Origin: a virus
IMG/VR virus record: IMGVR_UViG_3300042691_036104
Span: 1 to 24,518 of that record
Length of the DNA stretch: 24,518 nt
Direction: 5' to 3' (one strand)
Made by a program: the position numbers and the translations under genes. Positions 1-7,775 of this stretch are shown one piece after another. The notes beneath the pieces were generated by a model. The model searched no databases and was not told the origin of the DNA. It worked only from the letters and a program-made list of their open reading frames with translations. Positions within the stretch are counted from its first letter, which is position 1. Each line of letters begins with the position of its first letter.

Positions 1-63
1 GAAGAGCTCCGCAAAACACAAGCACGGCACGAAGACATCCTCTCGCAAGGCGGGCGCGCATGA
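1..63 (+). CDS. C-terminal end of a gp25-like (DUF2730?) phage protein, 5' truncated
   Basis: Reading from base 1 gives 20 codons, ending SQGGRA and a TGA at 61-63. The TGA overlaps the ATG of the next gene (ATGA), the junction style used throughout this operon. The short charged helix (EELRKTQARHEDIL) and its position directly before the gp26-like gene fit the end of Mu gp25 (DUF2730, a small coiled-coil protein of unknown role). Only the last 20 residues are present, so the family name rests mainly on gene order. Confidence 0.45.
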   Translation, partial: EELRKTQARHEDILSQGGRA

Positions 64-383
64 CCGGTTCATCTGCCAATCTCCACCCATCGAGTCTGCA
101 TGGGGCCTGGCGCGAGCATCTGCGCATTGCATTGCTGCGCACCCTTGCGATCTCACCCGCCCACCAGCTCAACGACTCGATCCTCGTCGATGTCGTGCGC
201 AGTGCCGGCATCAATGCGACGCGCGACCAAGTACGCGTCGAGCTGCAATGGCTCGCCGAGGCGGGGCTTGCGTCGCTGCAAAGCTTCGACGCGCTCACGG
301 TCGCGACCCTGACCGCGCGCGGCGAGGACGTCGCCAACGGTCGCGCGATCGCACCCGGCGTCAAGAAGCCCTCTGCGCGATGA
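60..383 (+). CDS. Mu gp26-like winged-helix protein (VpaChn25_0724-type family)
   Basis: This is a 107-residue protein. Residues 15-95 look like a compact winged helix: LRIALLRTLAISP, then DSILVDVVRSAGINATRDQVRVEL, then a wing-like TVATLTARGEDVANG. This pattern is typical of the small protein found just before DUF3486 in Mu-like phages. In Mu the gp26/gp27 pair lies beside the large terminase and is thought to include the small terminase function; that is family knowledge, not shown here. It overlaps the upstream gene by ATGA and sits 39 nt before the DUF3486 gene. The Shine-Dalgarno site is weak (AAGGCGGG), so translation probably depends on coupling. Confidence 0.8.
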   Translation: MTGSSANLHPSSLHGAWREHLRIALLRTLAISPAHQLNDSILVDVVRSAGINATRDQVRVELQWLAEAGLASLQSFDALTVATLTARGEDVANGRAIAPGVKKPSAR

Positions 384-422
384 CCCTGCAGCGCGCCGCA
401 AACATGGGGACGCGTTAGGCCC

Positions 423-1001
423 ATGGGGCGCAAATCCGCCATCGACCGTTTGCCGCTGCCGCTGCGCAAAGAGATCGCGCGTCTGCGCGAAGAGCAGGGC
501 TGCACGCTCGACGAAATCTTGGCGCATCTTCAAGCGCTCGCACCTTCCGCCGAAATCTCGCGATCTTCGTTGGGCCGCTACACCAAACGCATCGACGCGA
601 TGGGCGCCATCCTCAAGGACGCACGCGAAGGTGCGACGGCCTTGGTGGCGCAGCTCGGCGAGCGCGGCGAAGGCGACGTGCAGCGCCTCAATGTCGAGCT
701 CGCCCAGTCGCTGCTCACGCGCGTGATGATCACGGAAGAGGGCGACGCCGTGAAGCTCGACCCCAAGGAGTCGATGTTCCTGGCGTCGGCCATCAAGAGC
801 CTTACCGGGGCAAGCCGCGACAATGCCGCGTTCGTCGAAGCCGTCGAGAAACGCGCGCGCGCCAAAGCGGCCGAGCTCGCCAAGTCGGCCGCCAAGGCCG
901 CAGGCATCTCGGCCGAGCTCGCCGACACGATCGCCGCGACGATCTTGGGCGTGGCCCCTGTATCAGCGAGCGTGGGCGTCGCACCGCAGGTGCAGACGTG
1001 A
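423..1001 (+). CDS. DUF3486 family protein (Mu gp27-like), putative small terminase partner
   Basis: The protein has 192 residues and opens MGRKSAIDRLPLPLRKEI, the signature start of DUF3486 (Mu gp27). Residues 5-60 form the expected helix-turn-helix-like part (SAIDRLPLPLRKEIARL, then TLDEILAHLQAL, then SRSSLGRYTKRID). The rest is helical and Ala/Lys-rich, including KRARAKAAELAKSAAKAAG. DUF3486 genes lie directly upstream of the large terminase in Mu-like phages and are candidates for the DNA-recognising small subunit. The stop overlaps the next start as GTGA at 998-1001, which implies coupled translation with the terminase. The length fits the family. Confidence 0.9.
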   Translation: MGRKSAIDRLPLPLRKEIARLREEQGCTLDEILAHLQALAPSAEISRSSLGRYTKRIDAMGAILKDAREGATALVAQLGERGEGDVQRLNVELAQSLLTRVMITEEGDAVKLDPKESMFLASAIKSLTGASRDNAAFVEAVEKRARAKAAELAKSAAKAAGISAELADTIAATILGVAPVSASVGVAPQVQT

Positions 1002-2653
1002 AAGCGCCCGCGACCAAAGCTGGGGCCAAAAAATCTTCCTCGAGCAAGCCGAAAACCCCGGCCGCACCCGCAGCCACGTCCCCGCCCTTGCGCCAGATCG
1101 AAAGCGTTCTGCTGCCCTACCAGCAGCGCCTCTTCCATTCGGTCTCGACCGAAGCTTTGGTCGTGTACGAGAAGAGCCGCCGCATCGGCATCACGTGGGC
1201 GGTCGCGTCGGCCGCCGTGCTGGCGGCCGCGAAGGCCAAAGCGGCCGGCGGCATGGACGTGCTGTATCTCGGCTACGCGCTCGACATGACGCGCGAATTC
1301 ATCGACACATGCGCAAGCTTTGCGCGCGCGATCGAGCCGGCCGCCGCAAGCGTGCACGAGTTTCTGTTCGACGACGGCAGCGAAAAGGGCGTCAACGCTT
1401 TCCGCATCTCGTTCGGCAGCGGCTTCGAAATCGTGGCGCTCACCTCGAAGCCGCGCAGTCTTCGCGGCCGCCAGGGCTTCGTGATCCTCGACGAAGCGGC
1501 GTTCCACGACGATCTCGACGAAGTGATCAAGGCCGCGATGGCGCTGCTGATCTGGGGCGGGCGCGTCGCGGTCATCAGTTCGCACGACGGTGCCGACAAC
1601 CCTTTCAATCGGCTGATCCTGGAGATCCGTGCCGGCAAGCGCAAAGGGACCGTCCTGCGCACGACGTTCGACGATGCGTTGGCGGACGGGCTCTACAAGC
1701 GCATTTGCTTCGTGCGAGGCAAGCAATGGACGCCAGAGGCCGAGGCCGCCTGGCGTGCGGAGATCTACGGCTTCTACGGATCCGGTGCGAGCGAAGAGCT
1801 CGACGTCGTGCCGGCGGCCGGCTCGGGCACCTGGCTGTCGCGCGGCGTTCTCGAAACGCGCACGATCGACGTACCGGTTTTGCGCATCGCGCGCGACGCG
1901 GCTTTCACGATGCTGCCCGTCGCGGCGCGCGAAGCCGACATCGATGCGTGGTTGGCTGCGAACGTCGCACCGTTGCTTGGCGAATTGCATCCGCACCACA
2001 TCGCCGCATTCGGTCTCGATTTCGGCCGCGAGGTCGATCGCTCCGTGTTGTGGCCGATCCAGCGCGACGAAGCGCTTGTGTGGCGGCCGCCGTTCCTTGT
2101 CGAGATGAGCGGCGTGCCGTTCGAACAGCAGCGGCAAATTCTGTTCTTCGTGTGCAATGCGCTCGGCTCGCGTCTCGTCAAGGGTGCGATGGACAAGGGC
2201 GGCAACGGTGCTTATCTCGCCGAGGTCGCGATGCAGACCTACGGCAGCCGCATCGAACCGATCCAGCTCAGCGAGGGCTGGTACCGCGAGCATATGCCCA
2301 AGCTCAAGGCCGGGCTCGACGACGGCATTTTCTTGGTGCCGCGCGACGCGGACGTCGTGGACGATCTGATGCAGTTCAAATTGGTGGGCGGCGTTGCGCG
2401 CCTGCCGCCGGGTGCCAGCCGCATCGGCAGCGACGGCAACGGCCGGCATGGCGACGCCGGCATTGCCGGCGCACTCGCGCGCTATGCGAGTGCTGCCGAC
2501 CCGATCGAATACGCATACACGCCCGTGCCCAAGGCAGCCACGCCGGAACGGGGCGGCGGCCGCGACATGCGCATGCACGCGGACACGCAAAGCCCCTACT
2601 CGCAAGACGGGGACGACATGCCGGCCGGCATCTTTGCAGGAGGCTCGTTCTGA
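998..2653 (+). CDS. Large terminase subunit (Mu gp28-like), packaging ATPase/nuclease
   Basis: This 551-residue protein pumps and cuts DNA during headful packaging. The N-terminal ATPase has the Mu-type Walker A variant KSRRIGITWA (residues 59-68), Walker B FVILDEAA (161-168) and a coupling motif around SSHDG (194-198). The C-terminal RNase H-like nuclease has spaced acidic residues in GLDFGREVD (D341), MDKGGNG (D399) and RHGDAGIA (D486). These are the expected metal ligands, assigned by eye. The GTG start at 998 is chosen because it forms the GTGA overlap with DUF3486 and gives a normal family length. The stop at 2651-2653 shares its last base with the portal ATG. Confidence 0.96.
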   Translation: MKAPATKAGAKKSSSSKPKTPAAPAATSPPLRQIESVLLPYQQRLFHSVSTEALVVYEKSRRIGITWAVASAAVLAAAKAKAAGGMDVLYLGYALDMTREFIDTCASFARAIEPAAASVHEFLFDDGSEKGVNAFRISFGSGFEIVALTSKPRSLRGRQGFVILDEAAFHDDLDEVIKAAMALLIWGGRVAVISSHDGADNPFNRLILEIRAGKRKGTVLRTTFDDALADGLYKRICFVRGKQWTPEAEAAWRAEIYGFYGSGASEELDVVPAAGSGTWLSRGVLETRTIDVPVLRIARDAAFTMLPVAAREADIDAWLAANVAPLLGELHPHHIAAFGLDFGREVDRSVLWPIQRDEALVWRPPFLVEMSGVPFEQQRQILFFVCNALGSRLVKGAMDKGGNGAYLAEVAMQTYGSRIEPIQLSEGWYREHMPKLKAGLDDGIFLVPRDADVVDDLMQFKLVGGVARLPPGASRIGSDGNGRHGDAGIAGALARYASAADPIEYAYTPVPKAATPERGGGRDMRMHADTQSPYSQDGDDMPAGIFAGGSF

Positions 2654-4377
2654 TGCGCGAAGTTCCCAATACAAATCCCAACATGCGCGTTTTGCTGGGA
2701 CCCGACGGCGAGCCGATCGACCGCTTGCGTCTGATGCGCGAAGAGGCCGCACCCACGCTCACGGGCGTGCGCACCGTCGATGCGCAGGATCCGTCGACGG
2801 GCCTCACGCCGGTGCGCTTGGCGTCGCTGCTGCGCGAGTCCGAGGCGGGCGACCCGCAGAGCTATTTCGAGCTCGCCGAGCGCATCGAAGAAAAAGACGC
2901 GCACTACGTCTCGGTGTTGCGCACGCGCAAGCTCGCCGCGTCGGCACTCGAACCTGTGGTCGAGGCCGCCAGCGACGATCCGCAAGACGTCGCGATCGCG
3001 GATTTCGTGCGCGACGTGGTGACGGGCGATGCGGTGCGAACGGCTTTGTTCGACATGCTCGACGCGATTGGCAAGGGGATCAGCGTTACCGAAATTCTGT
3101 GGGACCTCACCGGCGAACGGTGGGTGCCGAAGAAATTGAAATGGGTCGATCCGCGCTGGATCGATTTCGATCCACTCGACCGGCGCACGCCGATGCTGCG
3201 CAGCCAACCGGGCGAACTCGGGGCGGGCGCGCTCGCACGCCCGGACTCGCGCAGCACGCCCCAGCTGAAGCCGCTGGCGCCCTTCAAGTTCGTCGTCTGC
3301 AACATCCAAGCAAAATCAGGGTTGCCCGCGCGCAGCGGTTTGGCGCGGCCGGCCGCCTGGGTCTATCTGTTCAAAAACTTCGATCTCAAGAACTGGCTCC
3401 AGTTCGCCGAGATCTACGGCATGCCGCTGCGCGTGGGCAAATACCATGCGGGTGCCACGCCGGAGGAAAAGCGCACGCTGCTGCGCGCGATCGCCAGCAT
3501 CGCGGCCGACGCGGCGGCGATCATCCCGCAATCGATGGCCGTCGAATTCGTCGAAGCGAGCGGCAATCGCGACGGTGCGATGTTCGAAAAGTTCGCGACC
3601 TATTGCGATCTGCAGCTTTCCAAACTCGTGCTCGGCCAAACCGGCACCACCGATGCCGTCGCCGGCGGCTACGCGGTCGGCAAGGTGCAGAACGAGGTGC
3701 GCATCGACATTCGCGATGCCGATGCGCTGCAGCTCGCCCAATCGCTGCGGCGCGATCTCGTCGAACCGGTTGTCGATCTGAATTTTGGTCCGGCACCCAA
3801 CGGTGCCAAGCGCCGCTATCCGAATTTGCGCATGGCGTCGCCCAAGACGCTCGACGTATCGACCATGTCGGATGCGTTGACGAAGCTGGTACCGCTCGGC
3901 CTTGAGGTCGAAGCGAGCGTCGTGCGCGACAAGCTCGGCTTCGGCGATCCGAAACCGGGTGCGGTGCTGCTCAAAGCGCCGGCGCCGGCGCCGGCGCTGC
4001 CGGCCCCCACAATGCCGGCAGCCATGCCGCCAGCAACGGCCTCTGCCTCTTCGAGCGATGCCCTGGCCCGCGCCTTCCATGCGTTGGCATCCCGCCAAGC
4101 GGCGGATGCAAGCGACGATACGACGCGCATTGCCGCCAAGCTTGCGGCGGCGGCCGAGCCTGCGATCGCGGCGCAACTCGCGCGCATCGAAAAAGCCGTC
4201 GCGAGTGCCGGCAGCTTCGACGATCTGTCGGACGCGCTGTTGGGTTTGGCCGGCGAATTGTCGGCCGACGATTTCGCGGCAGCCATGCGCGACGGCATGA
4301 CGCTCGCCCATCTGTCTGGTGCAGCTGCAGTGCCCGCAGTCCGACCGCCCACTGCTCGATCCAGGCGCAAGCCATGA
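2653..4377 (+). CDS. DUF935 portal protein (Mu gp29-like)
   Basis: The product has 574 residues. The portal ring sits at the head vertex and passes DNA to the terminase motor. DUF935 features are clear: LTPVRLASLLRESEAGDP and YFELAERIEEKDAHYVSVL near the start, then KNWLQFAEIYGMPLRVGKY and ATPEEKRTLLRAI in the middle, and LGQTGTTDAVAGGYAVGKVQ further on. After about residue 440 comes an Ala/Pro-rich linker encoded by a GCGCCG microsatellite. It is followed by a helical tail (ARIEKAVASAGSFDDLSDALLGLAGEL) that many Mu-like portals share. The ATG at 2653 overlaps the terminase stop by one base, and the frame is open far upstream only as an antisense-type shadow. The stop overlaps the F-like gene by 4 nt. 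Confidence 0.95.
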   Translation: MREVPNTNPNMRVLLGPDGEPIDRLRLMREEAAPTLTGVRTVDAQDPSTGLTPVRLASLLRESEAGDPQSYFELAERIEEKDAHYVSVLRTRKLAASALEPVVEAASDDPQDVAIADFVRDVVTGDAVRTALFDMLDAIGKGISVTEILWDLTGERWVPKKLKWVDPRWIDFDPLDRRTPMLRSQPGELGAGALARPDSRSTPQLKPLAPFKFVVCNIQAKSGLPARSGLARPAAWVYLFKNFDLKNWLQFAEIYGMPLRVGKYHAGATPEEKRTLLRAIASIAADAAAIIPQSMAVEFVEASGNRDGAMFEKFATYCDLQLSKLVLGQTGTTDAVAGGYAVGKVQNEVRIDIRDADALQLAQSLRRDLVEPVVDLNFGPAPNGAKRRYPNLRMASPKTLDVSTMSDALTKLVPLGLEVEASVVRDKLGFGDPKPGAVLLKAPAPAPALPAPTMPAAMPPATASASSSDALARAFHALASRQAADASDDTTRIAAKLAAAAEPAIAAQLARIEKAVASAGSFDDLSDALLGLAGELSADDFAAAMRDGMTLAHLSGAAAVPAVRPPTARSRRKP

Positions 4378-5657
4378 CGAGCTCGCCCGCATCAGTGCCT
4401 GGCGCATTCGATCTGCCGTTCGACGAGGCGATCGCGTTCTTCCGCCAGAAGATCGACATGCCGAGCAAGGACTATCGCGCCCTCTACGAGGGCATGCACG
4501 CGCGCGGCTTCGTGGTGGCGGGTGCGACGAACGCGCAGCTGCTCGCCGACTTTCGCGCCGCGATCGACAAAGCCCTTGCGGACGGCACCACGCTCGACAC
4601 GTTCCGCAAGGATTTTGCGCAGATCGTCGCGGCCAATGGCTGGACGGACTACACGGGTGCCGACAGCGCCAAGGGCCGCGCCTGGCGCACGGGCGTGATC
4701 TTCGACACGAACTTGCGCACCGCGCGTGCGGCCGGCCAATGGGCACAGATCCAGCGCACGAAGAAGACGCACAAGTGGCTTCGCTACGTCGCGGTCCAAG
4801 ACGACCGCACGCGCGACGAGCATCGCCAGTGGGACGGGCTCGTGCTCGATGCCGACGACGCGTTCTGGAAAACGCACTATCCGCCCAACGGCTGGAATTG
4901 CCGCTGCACGGTCGAAGCGCTCGACCAGGTCGATCTCGACGAAGAGGGCATCGAGCCCGACAAAGCCCCGCCGGTCGAGATGGAAACGCGCACCGTGAAG
5001 ACCGCCGACGGCGACATGCAGGTCCAGGTGCCCAAAGGCATCGACACCGGATTCGGCACCAACGTGGGCGAGGCGGCGGGCCTGGCGCTGAGCCCCGAAC
5101 GCCTCGCAATGGAACGCGCGGGCCTGTTCGAAGAGATCGCTTCGCCGCTGCAGCCGCCGCCCGAACGCGTGCCGCCGCTGGCCGCCGAGCCCGCGCGCGC
5201 GAAGCAAGCAGCCGAAGTCTCGCCGGGCGACGGCGATGCCATGCGCGCCGTGTTGCGCGACGCGATCGGCGGCGACGAAAAAACCTTCGTCGATCCGGCG
5301 GGCGGCCGCGTGCGCATCAATGGCGCGATCGTCGATCATTTGCTTGCGGACGAAAAGCGCCTCGCTGCGCACCGCGAGCGGTTCTTTCCGTTCATCCCCG
5401 AGCTCATCGAAGACCCCGCCGAGATCTGGACCACTTTCGCGCGCAGCACCGAGACCGGTGCCGTGCGCTTGCGTCGTCGCTACGTGAAACGCCTGCAGCT
5501 CGGCAAAGAGCGCTCGGTCGCCTTCGTCGCCGAGCAGGACAACGGCATTTGGAGCGGCTTCAATTTTCTGATGTCCGATCGCGAAATCGGAAACGTGCGC
5601 AAAGGCACCCGCATCTACGAACGCGGTCGCCCGAAAAAACCGGGGGCGGAATCGTGA
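4374..5657 (+). CDS. F: Mu F-like minor head protein with a C-terminal PBECR2-like nuclease domain
   Basis: The protein has 427 residues. The first half is the phage Mu F-like minor head (head morphogenesis) domain: FDEAIAFFRQKIDMPSKDY (16-34), a helical stretch to residue 90, RAWRTGVIFDTNLRTARAAG (102-121), and the hallmark DEHRQWDGLVLDADDAFW (148-165) followed by PPNGWNCRCTVEAL (170-183). A Pro/Ala linker (about 255-285) leads to a separate domain at about 290-420 containing HLLADEKRLAAHRERFFPFIPELIEDPAEIW, RLRRRYVKRL and a GIWSGFNF strand. This resembles the PBECR2 (Barnase-EndoU-ColicinE5/RelE-like) domains fused to other phage head proteins. The nuclease call comes from pattern memory and no catalytic set was proven. 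The ATG at 4374 overlaps the portal stop (ATGA). Confidence 0.9.
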   Translation: MTSSPASVPGAFDLPFDEAIAFFRQKIDMPSKDYRALYEGMHARGFVVAGATNAQLLADFRAAIDKALADGTTLDTFRKDFAQIVAANGWTDYTGADSAKGRAWRTGVIFDTNLRTARAAGQWAQIQRTKKTHKWLRYVAVQDDRTRDEHRQWDGLVLDADDAFWKTHYPPNGWNCRCTVEALDQVDLDEEGIEPDKAPPVEMETRTVKTADGDMQVQVPKGIDTGFGTNVGEAAGLALSPERLAMERAGLFEEIASPLQPPPERVPPLAAEPARAKQAAEVSPGDGDAMRAVLRDAIGGDEKTFVDPAGGRVRINGAIVDHLLADEKRLAAHRERFFPFIPELIEDPAEIWTTFARSTETGAVRLRRRYVKRLQLGKERSVAFVAEQDNGIWSGFNFLMSDREIGNVRKGTRIYERGRPKKPGAES

Positions 5658-6130
5658 AGCGATTTTTCGGATGGTGGCACAGGTCCGTCGGCCAGCCTGG
5701 CTTCCCCCGTCGGGACTTTGGGGCGCGACCCACCCGACGACGGTGGTTGTTTTATGCCCCCGTTCCCGGTGCCGGTCAATGGCCGGTCGCTTCGATGGCC
5801 CGCCCCAACGCCCGCCGAGCCGGTTTTGGCCGGGCCGCTGCTAACGCTTTGGGGCGCCCGACACCCCCCAGGGGGCGAGCCCTGGTGCGGGAGCACGGCA
5901 GACCATGCGTTAGGTATGCGTTAGCGGGCGATTTTCGGGCGTGCCGGGCGGCCCTTGGCGGGCGGTCCCCCGTCCGATCGGCCGTCTCCCCCCGCAATTG
6001 GCCGGAGGAAGCCCCTGCGCAGGTGCCGGGCGACGCGCGTCGTCCTGCCTGGTCTGTGCCGCAGTTCGTACGGTGCCATTCGTCGCCCGCCGCTGCAACC
6101 CAAACCCGAGCCTTTCGAGAAATCGCGTGA
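5654..6130 (+). CDS. Possible 158-aa Arg/Pro-rich protein of unknown function, or an untranslated spacer
   Basis: This 470-bp stretch separates the F-like and protease genes. One frame fits it exactly: a GTG at 5654 overlaps the F-like stop as GTGA, and its own TGA at 6128-6130 overlaps the protease GTG, again as GTGA. The same junction occurs at 998. The product begins VKRFFGWWHRSVGQPGF and is extremely basic, with many Arg, Pro and Trp residues and no domain I recognise. Against it, the frame uses rare codons (CGA, AGG), the DNA is full of C/G runs, and a 7-bp inverted repeat (5708-5714 with 5733-5739) precedes a T-rich TTGTTTTAT. Mu carries gene G at this place. It is either a real coupled gene or a passage kept open by chance. 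Confidence 0.4.
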   Translation: MKRFFGWWHRSVGQPGFPRRDFGARPTRRRWLFYAPVPGAGQWPVASMARPNARRAGFGRAAANALGRPTPPRGRALVREHGRPCVRYALAGDFRACRAALGGRSPVRSAVSPRNWPEEAPAQVPGDARRPAWSVPQFVRCHSSPAAATQTRAFREIA

Positions 6131-7242
6131 CCCTCGCCGTGTTCGCCGCATCGTCCGAGATCGCACTTGCCGCAGCAATCGCTGCGGACGGCAAGCAAGC
6201 TGCGCCGCCTGCGGTGCATCTGATGCCGCTCGGCGTGTGGAAGGGCAAAGACGGGCGCGGTCCCTATCGCAACGACAAAGCCAACGCTGCACGCGTCGTC
6301 GCCGAAACCAAGGCCGCCGCCGCCGCTCGGCCGCTGCCGATCGACTACGACCACGCGATGGACCTTGCCTTGGGTGCGCGCGTCGGCGCACCCGCACCGG
6401 CCGCTGGCTGGATCGTCGATGTCGAGCTGCGCGAGGACGGCATCTGGGGAACTGTCGAATGGACCGACAGCGGCGGCCGCGCGGTCGCAAGCCGCGAGTA
6501 TCGCTTCATCTCGCCCGTCTTCGACCACGACAGCGACGGCACGGTGCGGCGCATCAGCCACGCCGGTCTCACCAACAACCCGAATTTCACCACGCTCGTT
6601 GCCGTGGCTTCCGCCGCTTCCGGATCCGAAGCAGACCCCAAAACCGAAAAGGACAAACCGACCATGGAACTCCTGCAGCAGCTCGTCGCCTTGCTGGGCC
6701 TCGCCGCCGGCGCCACGCCGGCCGACGTCGTCGCCGCCGTCAAGGCGATGATCGACAAAGACGCATCCGCAACGGCCGCGACCAAAACCGCCGCGGCCTC
6801 GTTGGGGCTCGGCACTGACGCCGAGCTCGCAGCCGTGCTGACGGCCGCCATCGCCAAGGCAGACAAGAACAAGTCCGCGACCGGCGACACTGCGACGGCG
6901 ATCGCATCGCTGAATGCGACCGTCGCCGATCTCAACAAGCAGCTCGTCGAGCTCAAGGCGGGCAAGGCCGGCGAAACGGCACAGACTGCCGTCGCAAGCG
7001 CCATGGCGGCCGGCAAGGTCGCACCCGCCGCGAAAGACTGGGCGCTCGACTACGCGACCAAGGACCCGCAGGGCTTCGCAACCTACGTCGCGAAGATGCC
7101 GGCCGTGCTGACGCCCGGCACCGACACGCCGGCGGTCGCGTCTGCGACCGGTGCCGACGGCCTCACGGCCGCCGAGCGCGAAGTGGCGGACGGCATGGGC
7201 ATCTCGCATGCCGATTTCGTCAAGGCCAAGAAGACGGCCTAA
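6127..7242 (+). CDS. I: Mu I-like prohead protease with scaffold (gp32-like)
   Basis: The product has 371 residues from GTG 6127. In Mu, gene I encodes the prohead protease, and its 3' half is also the scaffold. Residues 1-160 match the protease part: TLAVFAASSEI at the start, HLMPLGVWKGKDGR (31-44), LPIDYDHAMDLALG (70-83), APAAGWIVDVELREDGIWG (90-108) and SREYRFISPVF (122-132). The scaffold part follows, with helices such as MELLQQLVALLGLAAG (from 180) and a coiled-coil-like stretch ASLNATVADLNKQLVELK. The end, ADGLTAAEREVADGMGISHADFVKAKK, is typical for the family. GTG 6127 is chosen because Mu I also begins near the ALAV..SSEI motif. The frame upstream to 5941 is open but looks non-coding. 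Confidence 0.92.
   Translation: MTLAVFAASSEIALAAAIAADGKQAAPPAVHLMPLGVWKGKDGRGPYRNDKANAARVVAETKAAAAARPLPIDYDHAMDLALGARVGAPAPAAGWIVDVELREDGIWGTVEWTDSGGRAVASREYRFISPVFDHDSDGTVRRISHAGLTNNPNFTTLVAVASAASGSEADPKTEKDKPTMELLQQLVALLGLAAGATPADVVAAVKAMIDKDASATAATKTAAASLGLGTDAELAAVLTAAIAKADKNKSATGDTATAIASLNATVADLNKQLVELKAGKAGETAQTAVASAMAAGKVAPAAKDWALDYATKDPQGFATYVAKMPAVLTPGTDTPAVASATGADGLTAAEREVADGMGISHADFVKAKKTA
6664..7242 (+). CDS. Nested in-frame scaffold protein (Mu Z-like), internal start
   Basis: An in-frame ATG at 6664 (codon 180 of the protease gene) is preceded by AAAAGGA at 6647-6653, with a 10-nt gap. That is a better Shine-Dalgarno site than the GTG start of the full gene has. Translation from it would give a 192-residue helical protein (MELLQQLVALLGLAAG...) equal to the scaffold half alone. 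In Mu, a scaffold protein called Z is made from an internal start in gene I, so the same plan is expected here. The signal is visible in the sequence; its use is inferred. Confidence 0.55.
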   Translation: MELLQQLVALLGLAAGATPADVVAAVKAMIDKDASATAATKTAAASLGLGTDAELAAVLTAAIAKADKNKSATGDTATAIASLNATVADLNKQLVELKAGKAGETAQTAVASAMAAGKVAPAAKDWALDYATKDPQGFATYVAKMPAVLTPGTDTPAVASATGADGLTAAEREVADGMGISHADFVKAKKTA

Positions 7243-7313
7243 GCAACCCCCAAGCTCTTCGGCCGCCGAGTTTTTCGGCCCTCAAAATTTCAGAACCGAG
7301 AAGGATCTAGCCC

Positions 7314-7721
7314 ATGCCGCTTTCCGCACCCCGCGAAACCGTCCAGTACCTGGAGCCCGTCGAACGCGTCCTGCCGGTCGAGGCCGGCGTGCGCATCTTC
7401 CAGGGCGCACTCGTCGTCGTCGCGGCGGGCCTTGCGCGTCCCGGCCGCGTCGCCACCACCGACACAGCCGTCGGTGTCGCGATGGCCGAGGCCAACAATA
7501 TCGGCGGTGCAGCCAGCGCCATCTCCGTCCAAGTGCGGCGCGGCGTGTTCTGCTTCCGCAACTCGACGGCCGGCGACCTCATCGCGCGCAGCGACATCGG
7601 CGCCAACTGCTTCATCGCCGACGACGATCTTGTCGCCAAGACGAACGGCGCGAGCACGCGCTCGATCGCAGGGCGCGTCTACGACGTCGATGCGCGCGGC
7701 GTCTGGGTCGAGATCGGTTAG
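7314..7721 (+). CDS. Small head protein, decoration/cement-like (gp33 position)
   Basis: This is a 135-residue beta-rich protein between the scaffold and the major head gene. The pattern VGVAMAEANNIGGAASAISVQVRRGVFCFRNS, then DLIARSDIGANCFIADDDLVAKT, then STRSIAGRVYDVDARGVWVEIG is typical of small proteins that precede the major capsid gene in Mu-like phages and are thought to decorate or stabilise the capsid. The role is inferred from position and fold type. AAGGA at 7301-7305 lies 8 nt before the ATG. The 71-nt spacer before it holds only a weak GGCCG/CGGCC inverted repeat. Confidence 0.75.
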   Translation: MPLSAPRETVQYLEPVERVLPVEAGVRIFQGALVVVAAGLARPGRVATTDTAVGVAMAEANNIGGAASAISVQVRRGVFCFRNSTAGDLIARSDIGANCFIADDDLVAKTNGASTRSIAGRVYDVDARGVWVEIG

Positions 7722-7775
7722 GCCCGCAACGCGTAAAGCCCATCCCCGACAAGCTATTCCACGGAGCAAGAAAAA

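Noticed and set aside
823-2652. Upstream open part of the portal frame, making a 1184-codon frame
   Set aside because: It overlaps the terminase entirely, is Arg-rich and has no conserved sequence. ATG 2653 is at the terminase stop and gives the normal portal length.
578-2752. Long minus-strand open frame (724 codons) and other long minus-strand frames such as 3316-5109, 5776-7209 and 10737-12149
   Set aside because: They lie opposite strongly supported packaging, head and sheath genes, are rich in Arg/His/Ala, have no recognisable motif and arise from high GC with biased third positions.
5615-5896. Minus-strand 93-codon frame and a plus-strand TTG frame (5718-5924) in the F-I spacer
   Set aside because: There is no ribosome site or recognisable content. 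The 5654-6130 frame fits the junctions better.
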